The position numbers and the translations under genes were made by a program. From contig NZ_FNVB01000006.1 of the NCBI RefSeq assembly GCF_900108315.1, positions 1 through 64,000 on the forward strand: a stretch of DNA of 64,000 nt, written 5' to 3'. Under the pieces are notes generated by a model. The model saw only the letters and a program-made list of their open reading frames with translations, was not told the DNA's origin and did no database searches. Shown in pieces: positions 7,835 to 16,616 of the stretch. Position 1 is the stretch's first letter. The number at the start of each line of letters is the position of its first letter. The stretch comes from Saccharopolyspora kobensis (lineage in GTDB: Bacteria; Actinomycetota; Actinomycetes; Mycobacteriales; Pseudonocardiaceae).

Positions 7835-8638
7835 CTACGGGCGGATCGCGCCGGGCGTGACGCCGAAGTAGCGCTTGCAGATCCGCGTCAGGTGGGCCTG
7901 ATCGGCGAATCCGGCGGCGACGGCCACGTCCGCGGGCCGCTGCCCGGCGAGCAGCAGCCGTCGAGCGCGGTTGGCGCGCAACCGGAGCAGGTAGGCGTGC
8001 GGCGGCAACCCGTACGCGCGCCGGAAAGCGGCGATGAGCGTGGTCCGCGGCATGCCCGCAGCGGCGCTGAGCTCGGCCACCGTGACCGGATCGGCCCACC
8101 GGTCGTGCAGCAGCTGCCGCGCGAGATCGGCGCCCTGACGGCTCTCCGGCCTTCCCACGGCCGACGACGGACCGGTGCGGGCGTGTCGGCGCAGCACCGC
8201 GCCCAGCCCTTCGAGCAGCAAGGATTCCGCGGTGAGCGGATCACCGGCCTGCTCCTGCGCCTGGTGAACGCGGCGCATCCGGGAGAACAGGTGCGCATCC
8301 CGCACAGCGGTTTCGGGGAACCAGACCTCCGAGGTGCCGAGGTGCTCGCGGGCCAGCTCCTCGACCATCGCGGTGTCGAAGTAGAACATCCGGTAGCGCC
8401 AACCGGATTCGGCCGCGGCGAACCCGGTGTGCACCTGCCCGGGGTTGAGGACGACCAGCTGCCCGGCCGGGATCACGACCTTCCCGCCGACCACGTGCAG
8501 CCCCTCGGCGCCCTGCTCGATGACGCCGACGGAGAGCTGCTCGTGGCTGTGCCGGTCGAAGGCGAACCGCTCGAACCGCGCGGCGAACAGCTCGACCTGC
8601 GAGCTGGCCGCCGCCGTCCACAACCGCGCTTGCTCCAC
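7835..8638 (-). CDS. AraC-family transcriptional regulator
   Basis: The 267-residue product (from the GTG at 8638) has an N-terminal cupin sensor domain, with the HSHEQLSVGVIEQG and PGQVHTG motifs. A C-terminal AraC double HTH follows (about residues 165-265, with VTVAELSAAAGMPRTTLIAAF and DVAVAAGFADQAHLTRICKR). The layout resembles AraC proteins that sit next to amino-acid or acid exporters. It precedes the permease gene on the same strand with about 75 bases between, so it may control that transporter. The exact start is uncertain because the upstream frame is open. Confidence 0.85.
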   Translation of the reverse strand: MEQARLWTAAASSQVELFAARFERFAFDRHSHEQLSVGVIEQGAEGLHVVGGKVVIPAGQLVVLNPGQVHTGFAAAESGWRYRMFYFDTAMVEELAREHLGTSEVWFPETAVRDAHLFSRMRRVHQAQEQAGDPLTAESLLLEGLGAVLRRHARTGPSSAVGRPESRQGADLARQLLHDRWADPVTVAELSAAAGMPRTTLIAAFRRAYGLPPHAYLLRLRANRARRLLLAGQRPADVAVAAGFADQAHLTRICKRYFGVTPGAIRP

Positions 8639-8696
8639 CCGCCCATGCTCACAAACCCGCGAGCCGCGTCCTATGCCGCGGCTCACAGGCGGAAGC

Positions 8697-9893
8697 TCAG
8701 GCGGACTCCACCCGCACCACGTCCGGCACACCGGGCAGCCGCCGCGCGCCGGTCAGCAGCGCGTCCGCGGAGCGGTCGTCCAGGAGGTGGCGGCGGAAGA
8801 AGGCGACGGCGTAGCCGGTCGCGATGCGGCGCTGGGTCGCCTCGCCGAGCCGGCGGTGCTCCTGGTTCCGCCCGTCCATGCTGACGCAGTGGCCGGGACG
8901 CTCACCGGGGATCGCGTCGTCCGCCGACGCCACCTGCCCGCTCGCCGGGGACCACTGGGTGTTGAAGTAGTTGTGGTTGCCGCCGGTCAGCGTGAAGTCG
9001 TAGATCGGAACCCGGTTCCGGCCCGCGTTCCACTCGAAGTACTCACCGGTGTTGACCTGGTCGCAGGTCCCCCACAGGACCGCGAACGGCACCTCGGTGA
9101 CCGGCTCGGCGTCCAGCGGCGCAGCCGGGGCGAGCGCCAGCGCCGCCTTGATCTCGACGCCGTCGGGCCACTCCCCGTGCCGCTGGTCGGAAACCTGCTG
9201 CAACGCACCGCCGCCGCCCATGGAGTGGCCGAGGGTGCCGACGCGCCGGAGGTCCAGGTGCCCTCGGAAGCGCGTCCCGAGCTCGCCCAGCAGCGGCCCG
9301 GTGCCCGCATCGAGCTGCCGCCACATCGCGAGGTGCTCGTTCAGCAGCGCGGCACGCGCCCGGTAGACGGATCCGGCCTGCCCGAACCCGGTCGCGTTGA
9401 GCCCGTTCGCGCCGGTGGAGACCACCACGAAACCCTGCCGCGCGAGCGCCCGGGCGAGGTAGTCGTAGCCGGAACTGCTGGGCAGCGCGTCGACGCCCGG
9501 CGAGCAGGGCCAAGCCCACAACCGATCGCTCGCCTCGTCGATGATCCCCTGCTGCCTGGCCTGCTCGGCCTCGTCCCCGGCTTCCCCGGCCTCGGCCAAC
9601 GCGTCCTCGGCCGCCTCCAACCTGCGCTGCGCCGGAGCATCCGCGCAGGTCGCCCAGGAACCGTGCTGCATCACGATCACCGGGTGCTTCCCGCGGAGCT
9701 TCGCGGGATGGTGCACCACCGCGGCCAGCTCCGACCGGCCCTCGTACGGAGCGGGAGGCGTGAACACCTGGTCACCGAGGTCGTAGGTCGCCACCCGCAC
9801 GCCCTCCTGAGCGGGAACCGCACCCGCGGCACTCGTGACCACCATCGACGCCGCCAGCACCGCGACGGCCGCCGCCCTCCGCATCCCCACCAT
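8697..9893 (-). CDS. Secreted alpha/beta hydrolase
   Basis: The 398-residue protein begins with MRRAAAVAVLAASMVVTSAAG, a signal peptide with likely cleavage after about residue 27. The mature part is an alpha/beta hydrolase: VIVMQHG marks an oxyanion region, the nucleophile elbow is GHSMGGGG (Ser near residue 222), and GGNHNYF near residue 305 may supply the catalytic His. A helical, Glu-rich insertion (about residues 90-125) lies after the oxyanion region. The substrate is unknown. Related actinobacterial proteins are annotated only as secreted hydrolases. It is transcribed alone. Confidence 0.8.
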   Translation of the reverse strand: MVGMRRAAAVAVLAASMVVTSAAGAVPAQEGVRVATYDLGDQVFTPPAPYEGRSELAAVVHHPAKLRGKHPVIVMQHGSWATCADAPAQRRLEAAEDALAEAGEAGDEAEQARQQGIIDEASDRLWAWPCSPGVDALPSSSGYDYLARALARQGFVVVSTGANGLNATGFGQAGSVYRARAALLNEHLAMWRQLDAGTGPLLGELGTRFRGHLDLRRVGTLGHSMGGGGALQQVSDQRHGEWPDGVEIKAALALAPAAPLDAEPVTEVPFAVLWGTCDQVNTGEYFEWNAGRNRVPIYDFTLTGGNHNYFNTQWSPASGQVASADDAIPGERPGHCVSMDGRNQEHRRLGEATQRRIATGYAVAFFRRHLLDDRSADALLTGARRLPGVPDVVRVESA

Positions 9894-10130
9894 CCGCCTC
9901 CCGGCTCGCCACCACTGCCGCCGCCCATGCTCGCGCCCGCTCGTGAAGAACCCGCGAAGATCCGGTGCGAAAGCGGTGAGGCGGCGGCACGATCCGCGAA
10001 AGCACCCGGGAAAGGCCTGCGACCTGCTTGGATGGGTTCGTCAGAAATTTTTCGGCGGATGTGTCGATTCCTGGGCACCCCGTTCGATGTCCTGACGAGA
10101 GCAAGCCGAGAACAACCCAGGAGCAACAAG

Positions 10131-10706
10131 ATGCGCACCCTGATCACCACCGCCTTCGTCTCGCTCGACGGCGTCGTCGAGGCCCCCGGCGGAGAGGCCG
10201 GCTACCGCAACGCGGGCTGGACCTTCAACGGCATCGAGTTCGACCCGGCCGCCTTCGAGATCAAGGGGCGCGAGCAGGAGGAGGCCACCGCGCTGCTGCT
10301 GGGCCGCGTCAGCTACGAGGCGTTCTCCCCGGTGTGGCCGCAGATGACCGAGGAGTTCGCGGGCTACCTCGCGATGCCGAAGTACGTCGTGTCGACGACG
10401 ATCAAGGACGAGGACCTGGTCACCAACTGGGGCGAGACGCACATCCTGCGCTCGCTCGACGACGTGGCGGCCCTCAAGGAGACCGAAGGCGGCCCGATCA
10501 TCGTCAACGGCAGCGCGACGCTGAACCGCGACCTCTCCGACGCGGGCCTGATCGACCGCTACCACCTCCTGCTCTTCCCGGTGCTGCTCGGCGCGGGCAA
10601 GAAGCTCTTCAGCGATGCGGACAAGGACAAGCAGAACCTGAAGCTCGTCGAGAGCGAGTCCTACTCCAACGGAATCCAGAAGCTCGTCTACGACGTCGTC
10701 CGCTGA
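10131..10706 (+). CDS. Dihydrofolate-reductase-like (RibD C-terminal) protein
   Basis: The 191-residue product is a RibD_C/DHFR-fold protein: ITTAFVSLDGVVEAPGG at the N-terminus, LLLGRVSYEAF for cofactor binding, IIVNGSATLNRDL and LLFPVLLGAGKKLF. Family members bind NADPH, and most have no known substrate. They are not true dihydrofolate reductases in the genomes where they have been examined. The ATG is preceded by AGGAG at 10119-10123. It stands alone, and a strong terminator follows at 10760. Confidence 0.88.
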   Translation: MRTLITTAFVSLDGVVEAPGGEAGYRNAGWTFNGIEFDPAAFEIKGREQEEATALLLGRVSYEAFSPVWPQMTEEFAGYLAMPKYVVSTTIKDEDLVTNWGETHILRSLDDVAALKETEGGPIIVNGSATLNRDLSDAGLIDRYHLLLFPVLLGAGKKLFSDADKDKQNLKLVESESYSNGIQKLVYDVVR

Positions 10707-10759
10707 CCGCCGCCCCCGCACATCCCGAGACGCTGTTGGCGGATTGATCAGCACGGGAC

Positions 10760-10793
10760 GCCCCCTGCACGATCACCTGATCATGCAGGGGGC
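10760..10793 (+). terminator. Hairpin terminator after the DHFR-like gene
   Basis: GCCCCCTGCA (10760-10769) pairs perfectly with TGCAGGGGGC (10784-10793), and additional GATCA/TGATC pairing lies within the loop. It sits between converging genes and could serve both directions. Confidence 0.75.
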
Positions 10794-10883
10794 ATCCGTC
10801 GTGTGGGAGGAGCCCTGAGAACGGGCTGCTGCAGGTCTCCACCACCACCGCTCACGGCACCTGGTCGATCCGGCCCGGCGGGA

Positions 10884-11810
10884 TCAGGCGGTGAGGACGA
10901 GTTTGCCCTGGAGGTGACCGTCGTCGAGCAGCCGGTGCGCGTCGGCGACGCGCTCGAACGGGAATGTCTCCTGCACGTGGACCCGGAGCCTGCCCTGTTC
11001 GGCGAGGTCGGCGAGACCGCGCAGGGCGACTGGGTCGGGGTCGACGCCGATGCCGCTGAAGCGCATGCCTGCCGCCTCGTACTCGGCGATGAGCTCGGTG
11101 TCCTCGTCGGCGACCGCCGTCACGAGGTGCCCTCCCGGTCGGAGCACACCGAACGAGCGCGCGGCGGTGTCGCCGCCGAGGGTGTCGAGCACGACGTCGA
11201 TGTCGCGGACCGTTTCGGCGAAGTCGACCTCGGTGTAGTCGATCACTTCGTCGGCGCCGAGTCCCTCGACGAACTCCCGCTTGCTCCCGCCGGCGGTCGT
11301 GATCACGTGCGCGCCGCGCGCTTTCGCGAGCTGGATCGCGATGTGGCCGACCCCGCCGCCACCGCCGTGGATCAGGACTCGGTCGCCCGCGGTCACGCCG
11401 GCGAGGTCAACGAGGCCCTGCCACGCCGTCAACCCGACGATCGGCAGCGCCGCCGCCTCCACGTGCGACAGTGACGCCGGCTTGCGCACCAGGTGCAGCG
11501 CGGGCGCCGACACGACTTCGGCGTACGCGTTGGCCGCCCGGGGGAACATCGGCATCCCGAACACCTCGTCACCGGGCCGCAACCGCCATGTCGCTGCTTC
11601 TTCGACCACGCCGCTGATGTCCCAGCCGAGGATGAACGGCGGCTCGCCGAGCAACGGGAACTCACCGGCGCGCAGGCGCGCCTCCAGCGGGTTCAGCCCG
11701 ATCGCCTTGACCCGGACGAGGACCTCGGTCGGGAGCGGCCGGGGCTCGGGCGCCTCCACGACGGTGAGCACGTCGGGACCGCCGAGCGACTGCTGGGTGA
11801 CGACTCGCAT
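10884..11810 (-). CDS. Zinc-independent quinone-oxidoreductase-type medium-chain dehydrogenase
   Basis: The 308-residue enzyme has the medium-chain dehydrogenase layout: a GroES-like domain (about residues 1-120) and a Rossmann domain with the nucleotide-binding HGGGGGVGHIAIQLAK (about 145-160). Structural-zinc cysteines are absent, which places it with NADP-dependent quinone oxidoreductases. The ATG at 11810 is preceded by AAGGAGAGTC. It is divergent from the AraC gene at 11997 with under 200 bases between, so that regulator may control it. Confidence 0.88.
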   Translation of the reverse strand: MRVVTQQSLGGPDVLTVVEAPEPRPLPTEVLVRVKAIGLNPLEARLRAGEFPLLGEPPFILGWDISGVVEEAATWRLRPGDEVFGMPMFPRAANAYAEVVSAPALHLVRKPASLSHVEAAALPIVGLTAWQGLVDLAGVTAGDRVLIHGGGGGVGHIAIQLAKARGAHVITTAGGSKREFVEGLGADEVIDYTEVDFAETVRDIDVVLDTLGGDTAARSFGVLRPGGHLVTAVADEDTELIAEYEAAGMRFSGIGVDPDPVALRGLADLAEQGRLRVHVQETFPFERVADAHRLLDDGHLQGKLVLTA

Positions 11811-11996
11811 GACTCTCCTTGCTTCGGGGTGTGCGAACGCGTTGCCGACTTCCGCGGCTGGTGACGGCGCGACCGCCGCCACGAGGCCCGTTCACTTCGA
11901 CCTACCTCGACGGTGATCGACACAGCGCAGGCGTGCCACCGGTACCCCGCCAGAAAAACCCGATAACCCGCCAAGCGCGGGCTAGGCTGAGCGCTC

Positions 11997-12836
11997 ATGA
12001 GCGAAGTGGTCGGCAAGCCGGTGCTCTGGACCGACGATTCGGCGGTCTGCGAGCCACTGGCCCACGGCGAGCAGGTCGCCGCGCACTTCCACGACTTCGG
12101 GCAGCTCAGGTATGCCGCTTCCGGAGCGCTTGTCACCGCCACCCGGGCGGGCACCTGGGTGGCGCCGACGAGCCGCATCACCTGGGTGCCGCCTTTCCAC
12201 GTGCACAGCAGCCGCTCGTACGGACAGACCGATGTCCGGTTGCTCCGGGTTCCGGCGGAACTCGCCGAGCGACTGCCGGCGGAGCCCTCGGTGTTCGTGG
12301 CCAGTGCGTTGCTGCGCGAGACCTACCTGGCGTTGCTCAGCGACCGCGAACCGGTCGACAGCCCCCGCACGAGCCTGCTGCTCGAGGTTGTCGTCTCGGA
12401 ACTCGCTCGCGCCCGGCGGGAACCACTGCGCCTCCCGGAGCCGAGCGACACCCGCCTCAAGGCCGTCACCGACCTGCTGCACGCCGACCCGGCCAACCCG
12501 GCGACCCTGGCGGAGCTGGGGCGCCGGACCGGCTCGAGCGAACGAACCCTCAGCCGTCTGTTCGGCAGCGAACTGTCGATGAGCTTTCACCAGTGGCGCA
12601 CCCTGCTGCGCATTCAGCGGGCACTGCTCGAACTCGGCGAAGGCGCCTCCGTCACCGACACGGCGATGCGGCTGGGCTGGGCGAACCCGAGCAGCTTCAT
12701 CGATGCGTTCACCGATCTCATCGGCCAGACACCCGGCCGCTACCGCGCCACGGCGCGCGCAGCTCACGACCGGCGCCGGCGTGGCGGGTTAGCTGAAAGT
12801 GCCTCCGGCGACGATGCGGCTGACCAGTCCACATGA
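11997..12836 (+). CDS. AraC-family transcriptional regulator
   Basis: The 279-residue protein has an N-terminal cupin-like sensor (HFHDFGQLRYAASG, then WVPPFHVHSS) and a C-terminal AraC domain (about residues 155-255, with TLAELGRRTGSSERTLSRLF and SVTDTAMRLGWANPSSFIDAF). The family-like part ends near residue 257 at GRYRATARA. The remaining 20 or so residues have no family counterpart and run into a transposase remnant read in another frame, so the native C-terminus may have been replaced. It is divergent from the oxidoreductase gene, a likely target. Confidence 0.85.
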   Translation: MSEVVGKPVLWTDDSAVCEPLAHGEQVAAHFHDFGQLRYAASGALVTATRAGTWVAPTSRITWVPPFHVHSSRSYGQTDVRLLRVPAELAERLPAEPSVFVASALLRETYLALLSDREPVDSPRTSLLLEVVVSELARARREPLRLPEPSDTRLKAVTDLLHADPANPATLAELGRRTGSSERTLSRLFGSELSMSFHQWRTLLRIQRALLELGEGASVTDTAMRLGWANPSSFIDAFTDLIGQTPGRYRATARAAHDRRRRGGLAESASGDDAADQST

Positions 12837-12975
12837 CGCGGAGGTGCGCACCGGCGCCGAACGCGAGACCGGCTGGGACGGGTACGAGGGCCACCTGACC
12901 GAGACCTGCGAACCCGATGCCCCGCAGCTGGTCACCAACGTCGCGACCATGACCGGCACACACGGGACTGGCTGA
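12793..12975 (+). pseudogene. Fragment of an IS1182-type transposase
   Basis: In the frame ending at TGA 12973-12975 the translation contains MRLTSPHDAEVRTG, ETGWDGYEGHLTETC and PDAPQLVTNVAT. These match in order the conserved middle region of IS1182-type transposases from Streptomyces and Saccharopolyspora. Only about 60 of some 500 residues remain, with a stop at 12790 upstream and an abrupt stop downstream. No terminal inverted repeats were found. It overlaps the last codons of the AraC gene in a different frame. Confidence 0.65.
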
Positions 12976-13028
12976 GCGCGCTGTCGTGCTGCGGTTGACG
13001 CCGATCTCCACCAGATGCAAGGGCGAAC

Positions 13029-14000
13029 TCAGTCGTGCACGTGGCTGGAAGAGGTGTCCTCGGGAGGCGCTGTGCGGCCGCCGTCGGCTCCGCTGATGAT
13101 CACGCCGATCAGGGCGGCGATCACGCCGACGATGCCGAGGCGGCCGCTCAGGCGCAGAGCCCAGCCCGTCGATGAGCCGGTGTGGGCGCGAGGGCCGAGC
13201 AGCTTCTCCGAGCGCCGGGCCGGCCGCAGCAGGCGCACCAGGAGGAGTGCGGCGATGGGGAGCTGCAGCAACCAGATCGTGGTGCGGAACCAGCCGTCGT
13301 ACCAGACGTTCGTGCCGTAGAGGAGGGTGTGCCAGACGCTCAGGACGTACACGGCGATCACGAACCGGTGCAGCACGCGCCAGGTCTTGGGGCCGATGCG
13401 GTGCCTGACGTAGAAGAGCAGGCCCAGCGGGATGGCCAGGTAGAGGGCCGCCTGCCCGATGGGGATGGCGATCTTGCCGGTGCCCGAGTCGTAGCCGCCG
13501 GGGACGAAGGTCTCCACGAAAGCCGTGGCCAGCGCGGCGAACCAGCCCGCGGTGTCGGCCCGGACCAGCTCGGCGGCGAACAGCAGCGCGTGAGCGGCGA
13601 TGAGCGCGATGGTGTTCAGGCTGGTGGTGCGGTGCAGGCGTTCCAGCCGCTGGCCGGACAGCGGTGCCCAGGAGGGCCGCGGGCCGGAGAGGAGGAGTCC
13701 GAGGACGACGGTGATCCAGGCCCACAGCAGGGCGGACCAGCCGAACGCCTGGCTGAGGAAGTACATCCAGAACTTCTCCGCGTCGGCCATGAACGGCATG
13801 ACGGACAGCGTCGAGGAGGTCCCGGCGAGGATGCGGGCGTAGATGAGCGCGAAGACCGCGCCGGTCACGGCCACGGCGATCAGGCCGTCGGGTATGGAGG
13901 CGCGCAGGTCGGACCGCAGGGTGGGGCGCCGCCGGCCACCGGCCCCGGCGACGCGGTCGTCGGCCGGTTCGGAGGCGGGTTGCGCTGGTGATGACGTCAT
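13029..14000 (-). CDS. Ferric-reductase-like transmembrane protein
   Basis: The 323-residue protein has six or seven membrane helices of the ferric-reductase-like (haem b) type. Paired histidines are seen in LHRTTSLNTIALIAAH and in LHRFVIAVYVLSVWH, spaced as in bis-haem helices. There is no flavin or NAD-binding C-terminal domain, unlike full ferric reductases or NADPH oxidases, so electrons must come from elsewhere. The ATG at 14000 has AAGG upstream. It lies about 125 bases after the ATP-grasp gene on the same strand and may be the last gene of that operon. Confidence 0.8.
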   Translation of the reverse strand: MTSSPAQPASEPADDRVAGAGGRRRPTLRSDLRASIPDGLIAVAVTGAVFALIYARILAGTSSTLSVMPFMADAEKFWMYFLSQAFGWSALLWAWITVVLGLLLSGPRPSWAPLSGQRLERLHRTTSLNTIALIAAHALLFAAELVRADTAGWFAALATAFVETFVPGGYDSGTGKIAIPIGQAALYLAIPLGLLFYVRHRIGPKTWRVLHRFVIAVYVLSVWHTLLYGTNVWYDGWFRTTIWLLQLPIAALLLVRLLRPARRSEKLLGPRAHTGSSTGWALRLSGRLGIVGVIAALIGVIISGADGGRTAPPEDTSSSHVHD

Positions 14001-14125
14001 CGTGCAGCCTTTTCGGTCGCTTCGGCAGGTGAGCGGGTGCGTCGCCTTGCCGGGGCACGGCGCGCCAAGACGCACTGTTGGATGAGTCGGAGCGGAGCGG
14101 CGAAAGTTCCCGCCGCAGCCGAGGT

Positions 14126-15352
14126 TCACGCGCCGCTGACGGCGACGACGGGGCGCACGCGGGTGGCCGCGCTCCACGCCCGGTGCTGCGCCAGCTCCGC
14201 CGTCGCGGCCTCGGCCAGCACGATTCCGGTGCAGCCGCGCTGGTCGCCCACCTGCGGCACCACGTCGCCCGGCGCTCTGGTCGGGTACCAGCGCACGTTT
14301 CCGGGAAAGGCCGCCAGCTCGTCGATCCCGTGCCAGCCCTCGAGAACACCCGGCCGGTCGGCATAGACGAGGACGAAGGCGTGCGCGGGGCCGCTGTGGT
14401 CGAGCGGGGCGTCCATGAGGCGCGGTCTGCGGCCCAGCGCCTCCTCCACCACGGCGGTGTACACGTTGGTGCCGAGCGAACGGCACATGACCTCTCCGAC
14501 CAGGGCTCCGCCGATCCTGCGGTTGATCTCGACCAGTTCCGGCCCCTCGGTGGTGAGGACGAACTCCACGTGGGCGAACCCGCTGCGATGCCCCGCCGCG
14601 AGCAGGACCTCTCCGACCCACTGCTCGACGGCGTTCGACTCGGCCTGCGGCAGAGCGACCGGGAAGGCGGCGGCTTCCTCCCGCACCGCGGGCTGCCGCG
14701 ACGTCTGCCTGCTGAGGACGCCGAGCAGCCGGGTGGCGCCGTTCCAGCTGAGCGTCTCCGCGCTGTAGAGCGGCCCGGCCAGGAACGCCTCCGCGAACAA
14801 CTCCCCCATGAACTGCTGCTGGGCGGCTTCGCCGAGCGCGCGGCGCAGTGCTTCCTCGTCCTGGGCGATCCAGACATTGCGCGAGGAGGTGCCCGAGGAA
14901 TCCTTGAGCACCGCCGGCAGACCGACCGCGCGAACCACCTCGTCGGCGCTGCCCGGGCTCGGGGCGACGCACACCGCACCGCTCCGGCTCAACCCTCGGC
15001 GGTGCAGCAGCTCACGCACCTGGGACTTGTCGCGCAGCAGCCGCACCGCGGCCGGATCCGGGCCGGGGAGCCCGAATTCGGCCGCGAGGTCAGCGGCCGG
15101 AGCGCTCCAGGTGTCGGTGGTGTTGAGCAGGCCGACCAGGTCGGGCAGGGCGGCCAGCGCGCTGCGGGTCGCCGTCTCGTCGAAGGTGTCGACGTCGACG
15201 ACGGTGAGCGCGTCCTCGGGCAGGGTGCTGAGTTCGTGCCGGTAGACCGACCGGTCCGCGGTGAGCAGGCACAGCTCGTGCCCGGCTTCCGCCGCTGCTG
15301 CGGCCATGCGGCCCAGGCCGAAGGACAGGGATTCCAGGGCTGCGATGGTCAT
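14126..15352 (-). CDS. ATP-grasp ligase
   Basis: The 408-residue protein is a carboxylate-amine/thiol ligase of the ATP-grasp fold. The N-terminal pre-ATP domain carries AALESLSFGLGR, the B-domain includes GLPAVLKDSSGTSSRNVW (adenine/phosphate region) and the metal-binding site is GFAHVEFVLTTEG followed by LVEINRRIGG. It most resembles the amino-acid ligase and carboxylase-like group (BacD/DdaF/PurK), not the graspetide macrocyclases. The start ATG overlaps the stop of the 39-residue frame by four bases (ATGA). Its substrates are unknown. The PLP enzyme and methyltransferase upstream suggest assembly of a small amino-acid-derived product. Confidence 0.88.
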   Translation of the reverse strand: MTIAALESLSFGLGRMAAAAAEAGHELCLLTADRSVYRHELSTLPEDALTVVDVDTFDETATRSALAALPDLVGLLNTTDTWSAPAADLAAEFGLPGPDPAAVRLLRDKSQVRELLHRRGLSRSGAVCVAPSPGSADEVVRAVGLPAVLKDSSGTSSRNVWIAQDEEALRRALGEAAQQQFMGELFAEAFLAGPLYSAETLSWNGATRLLGVLSRQTSRQPAVREEAAAFPVALPQAESNAVEQWVGEVLLAAGHRSGFAHVEFVLTTEGPELVEINRRIGGALVGEVMCRSLGTNVYTAVVEEALGRRPRLMDAPLDHSGPAHAFVLVYADRPGVLEGWHGIDELAAFPGNVRWYPTRAPGDVVPQVGDQRGCTGIVLAEAATAELAQHRAWSAATRVRPVVAVSGA

Positions 15353-15468
15353 GGCCGGTCCGCCTCTCCCTTGTCCGCCTCTCCATTGTCCGCCTCTCCG
15401 CGTTTTTCAGTGGTGGTTGCGTTTGGCGTTGCTCTCACGTTCCGCGGTTTCTTGTGGCTGGGTTGCAT
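15349..15468 (-). CDS. Possible 39-residue peptide between PLP enzyme and ATP-grasp genes
   Basis: The frame starts at an ATG overlapping the PLP gene's stop (TGATG) and stops overlapping the ATP-grasp start (ATGA), exactly the double coupling expected of a translated operon member. The product is basic at first (MQPSHKKPRNVRATPN, then ATTTEKR) and ends with three acidic units, GEADN, GEADK and GEADRP. Against it, about a third of its codons end in A or T, unlike its neighbours, and the repeated DNA also supplies the ribosome site (AAGGGAGAGG) for the ligase. It could be a carrier or precursor peptide, or only a coupling spacer. Confidence 0.4.
   Translation of the reverse strand: MQPSHKKPRNVRATPNATTTEKRGEADNGEADKGEADRP
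15359..15400. repeat. 15-bp tandem repeat, 2.8 copies
   Basis: The unit TCCGCCTCTCCCTTG is repeated at 15359, 15374 and 15389 (the last copy partial, with one base changed in the second copy). On the minus strand it encodes the GEAD repeat of the 39-residue frame and carries Shine-Dalgarno-like GGAGAGG in each copy, the last one serving the ATP-grasp gene. Confidence 0.9.
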
Positions 15469-16616
15469 CACGGTCCCCTGAGATGCGGTTGAGTAGGACT
15501 CCGGTTGCACGAGGGCGTCACCTCCACGGGTTCGACGCTGCCCGCGCATCGGCCGGGCCGTGCTGCCGAGGGACCGGGACGCCGTTCCCACTCCATCACC
15601 GACCAGGGCGGACGCAGCTCACCGAGGGTGCGGATGCGCCGGGGCCGGAGGGTGCGCATGTCCTGCGCCTCGGCGTGCCGCGCGAAAACCCGCTCGGCGT
15701 AGCGGTGGCCGGTGTCCGCGCCCAGGACGAGGTGCAGGCGCTCGGGATCGCGCTGCGCCTCCCAGGACGAGACCAGGTGCGCGGCCCCGGTCGACAGTCC
15801 CGCGAAGGTCGCGTGCTCCTGCAGGAGGCCGATCGCCCCGGCCATGGCGTGCCGGAAGTCCAGCCAGTGCACGGTGTCGTACAGCTCGTGCCGCACGTTC
15901 TCGAAGGGGATGGAGCTCCCGATGCCCGCGATGATCGCCTCGGGATCGCTGAAGTGCTCGCTGCCGAAGGTGACGCTGCCGAACGGCTGGATCCCCACCA
16001 GCCGCACCGCCCGCCCCGCCTCCCGCAGCGTCTGCACCAGACCGCCGGTGGACGCCCCCGTGCCGACGGCGCCGACGACGGTCAGGGGCACGTCGGGCAG
16101 TGCTCCGGTGACGAGGTCGGCGAACTCCCGGTAACCGGCGTAGTGGATGGAGTCGTGGTACTGCCGCATCCAGTGGAAGTCGGGGCGATCGGCCAGCAGC
16201 TCGCGGACGCGGCGCACGCGACGTTCCTGGTCGAGCCGGAGGTCCTGGGACGGAGGCATCTGGTCGACCGTCGCGCCCAGGACCTCCAGCTGCGCGCGCA
16301 TGACCGAGTCGACGGTCGTGGACGCCACGATGTGGCAGCGCAAGCCGTAGCGGTGGCAGGCCAGGGCGAGCGCCAAGGCGTAGATGCCGCTGGAGCTGTC
16401 GATGACGGTCTGCCCCGGGACGATGCGCCCGCGGTGCAGCAGCGCGCGAACGGCGCCCAGGGCCGCGTAGACCTTCATCGTCTCGAAGCGGGCGAGCACG
16501 ACGTTGCCGCCGAGCCGGATCAGGTCCGGCGTCTTCAGCGCGTCGGTGATGTGCTCGTGGACGGGTGCGGCAGTGGTGCTGGGCGGCGGATCTTGTTCCT
16601 CGTGGTGCGGTGACAT
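15468..16616 (-). CDS. PLP-dependent enzyme, cysteine-synthase-like fold
   Basis: The 382-residue protein is a fold-type II PLP enzyme distantly like CysK/SbnA. The probable Schiff-base lysine is in LARFETMKVYAALGA (near residue 48), the substrate loop is DSSSGIYALALALA, and the phosphate-binding loop is VGAVGTGASTGGL (about residue 180). After about residue 310 it carries an Arg/Pro-rich tail not seen in CysK. I start it at the ATG at 16616 because GGAGG lies 11 bases upstream; the frame is open to 16685. Its stop overlaps the 39-residue frame. It may make an unusual amino acid for the ligase downstream, which is an inference. Confidence 0.82.
   Translation of the reverse strand: MSPHHEEQDPPPSTTAAPVHEHITDALKTPDLIRLGGNVVLARFETMKVYAALGAVRALLHRGRIVPGQTVIDSSSGIYALALALACHRYGLRCHIVASTTVDSVMRAQLEVLGATVDQMPPSQDLRLDQERRVRRVRELLADRPDFHWMRQYHDSIHYAGYREFADLVTGALPDVPLTVVGAVGTGASTGGLVQTLREAGRAVRLVGIQPFGSVTFGSEHFSDPEAIIAGIGSSIPFENVRHELYDTVHWLDFRHAMAGAIGLLQEHATFAGLSTGAAHLVSSWEAQRDPERLHLVLGADTGHRYAERVFARHAEAQDMRTLRPRRIRTLGELRPPWSVMEWERRPGPSAARPGRCAGSVEPVEVTPSCNRSPTQPHLRGP

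Noticed and set aside
13989..14002. GATGACGTCATC palindrome at the ferric-reductase-like gene start as an operator
   Set aside because: It falls on the start codons (ATGACGTC reads Met-Thr-Ser-type) and is explained by coding sequence. No second site is near.
15359..15400. A CRISPR-like or VNTR array
   Set aside because: Only three adjacent units exist, they have no spacers, and no cas genes are near. No other regularly spaced repeats occur in the window.
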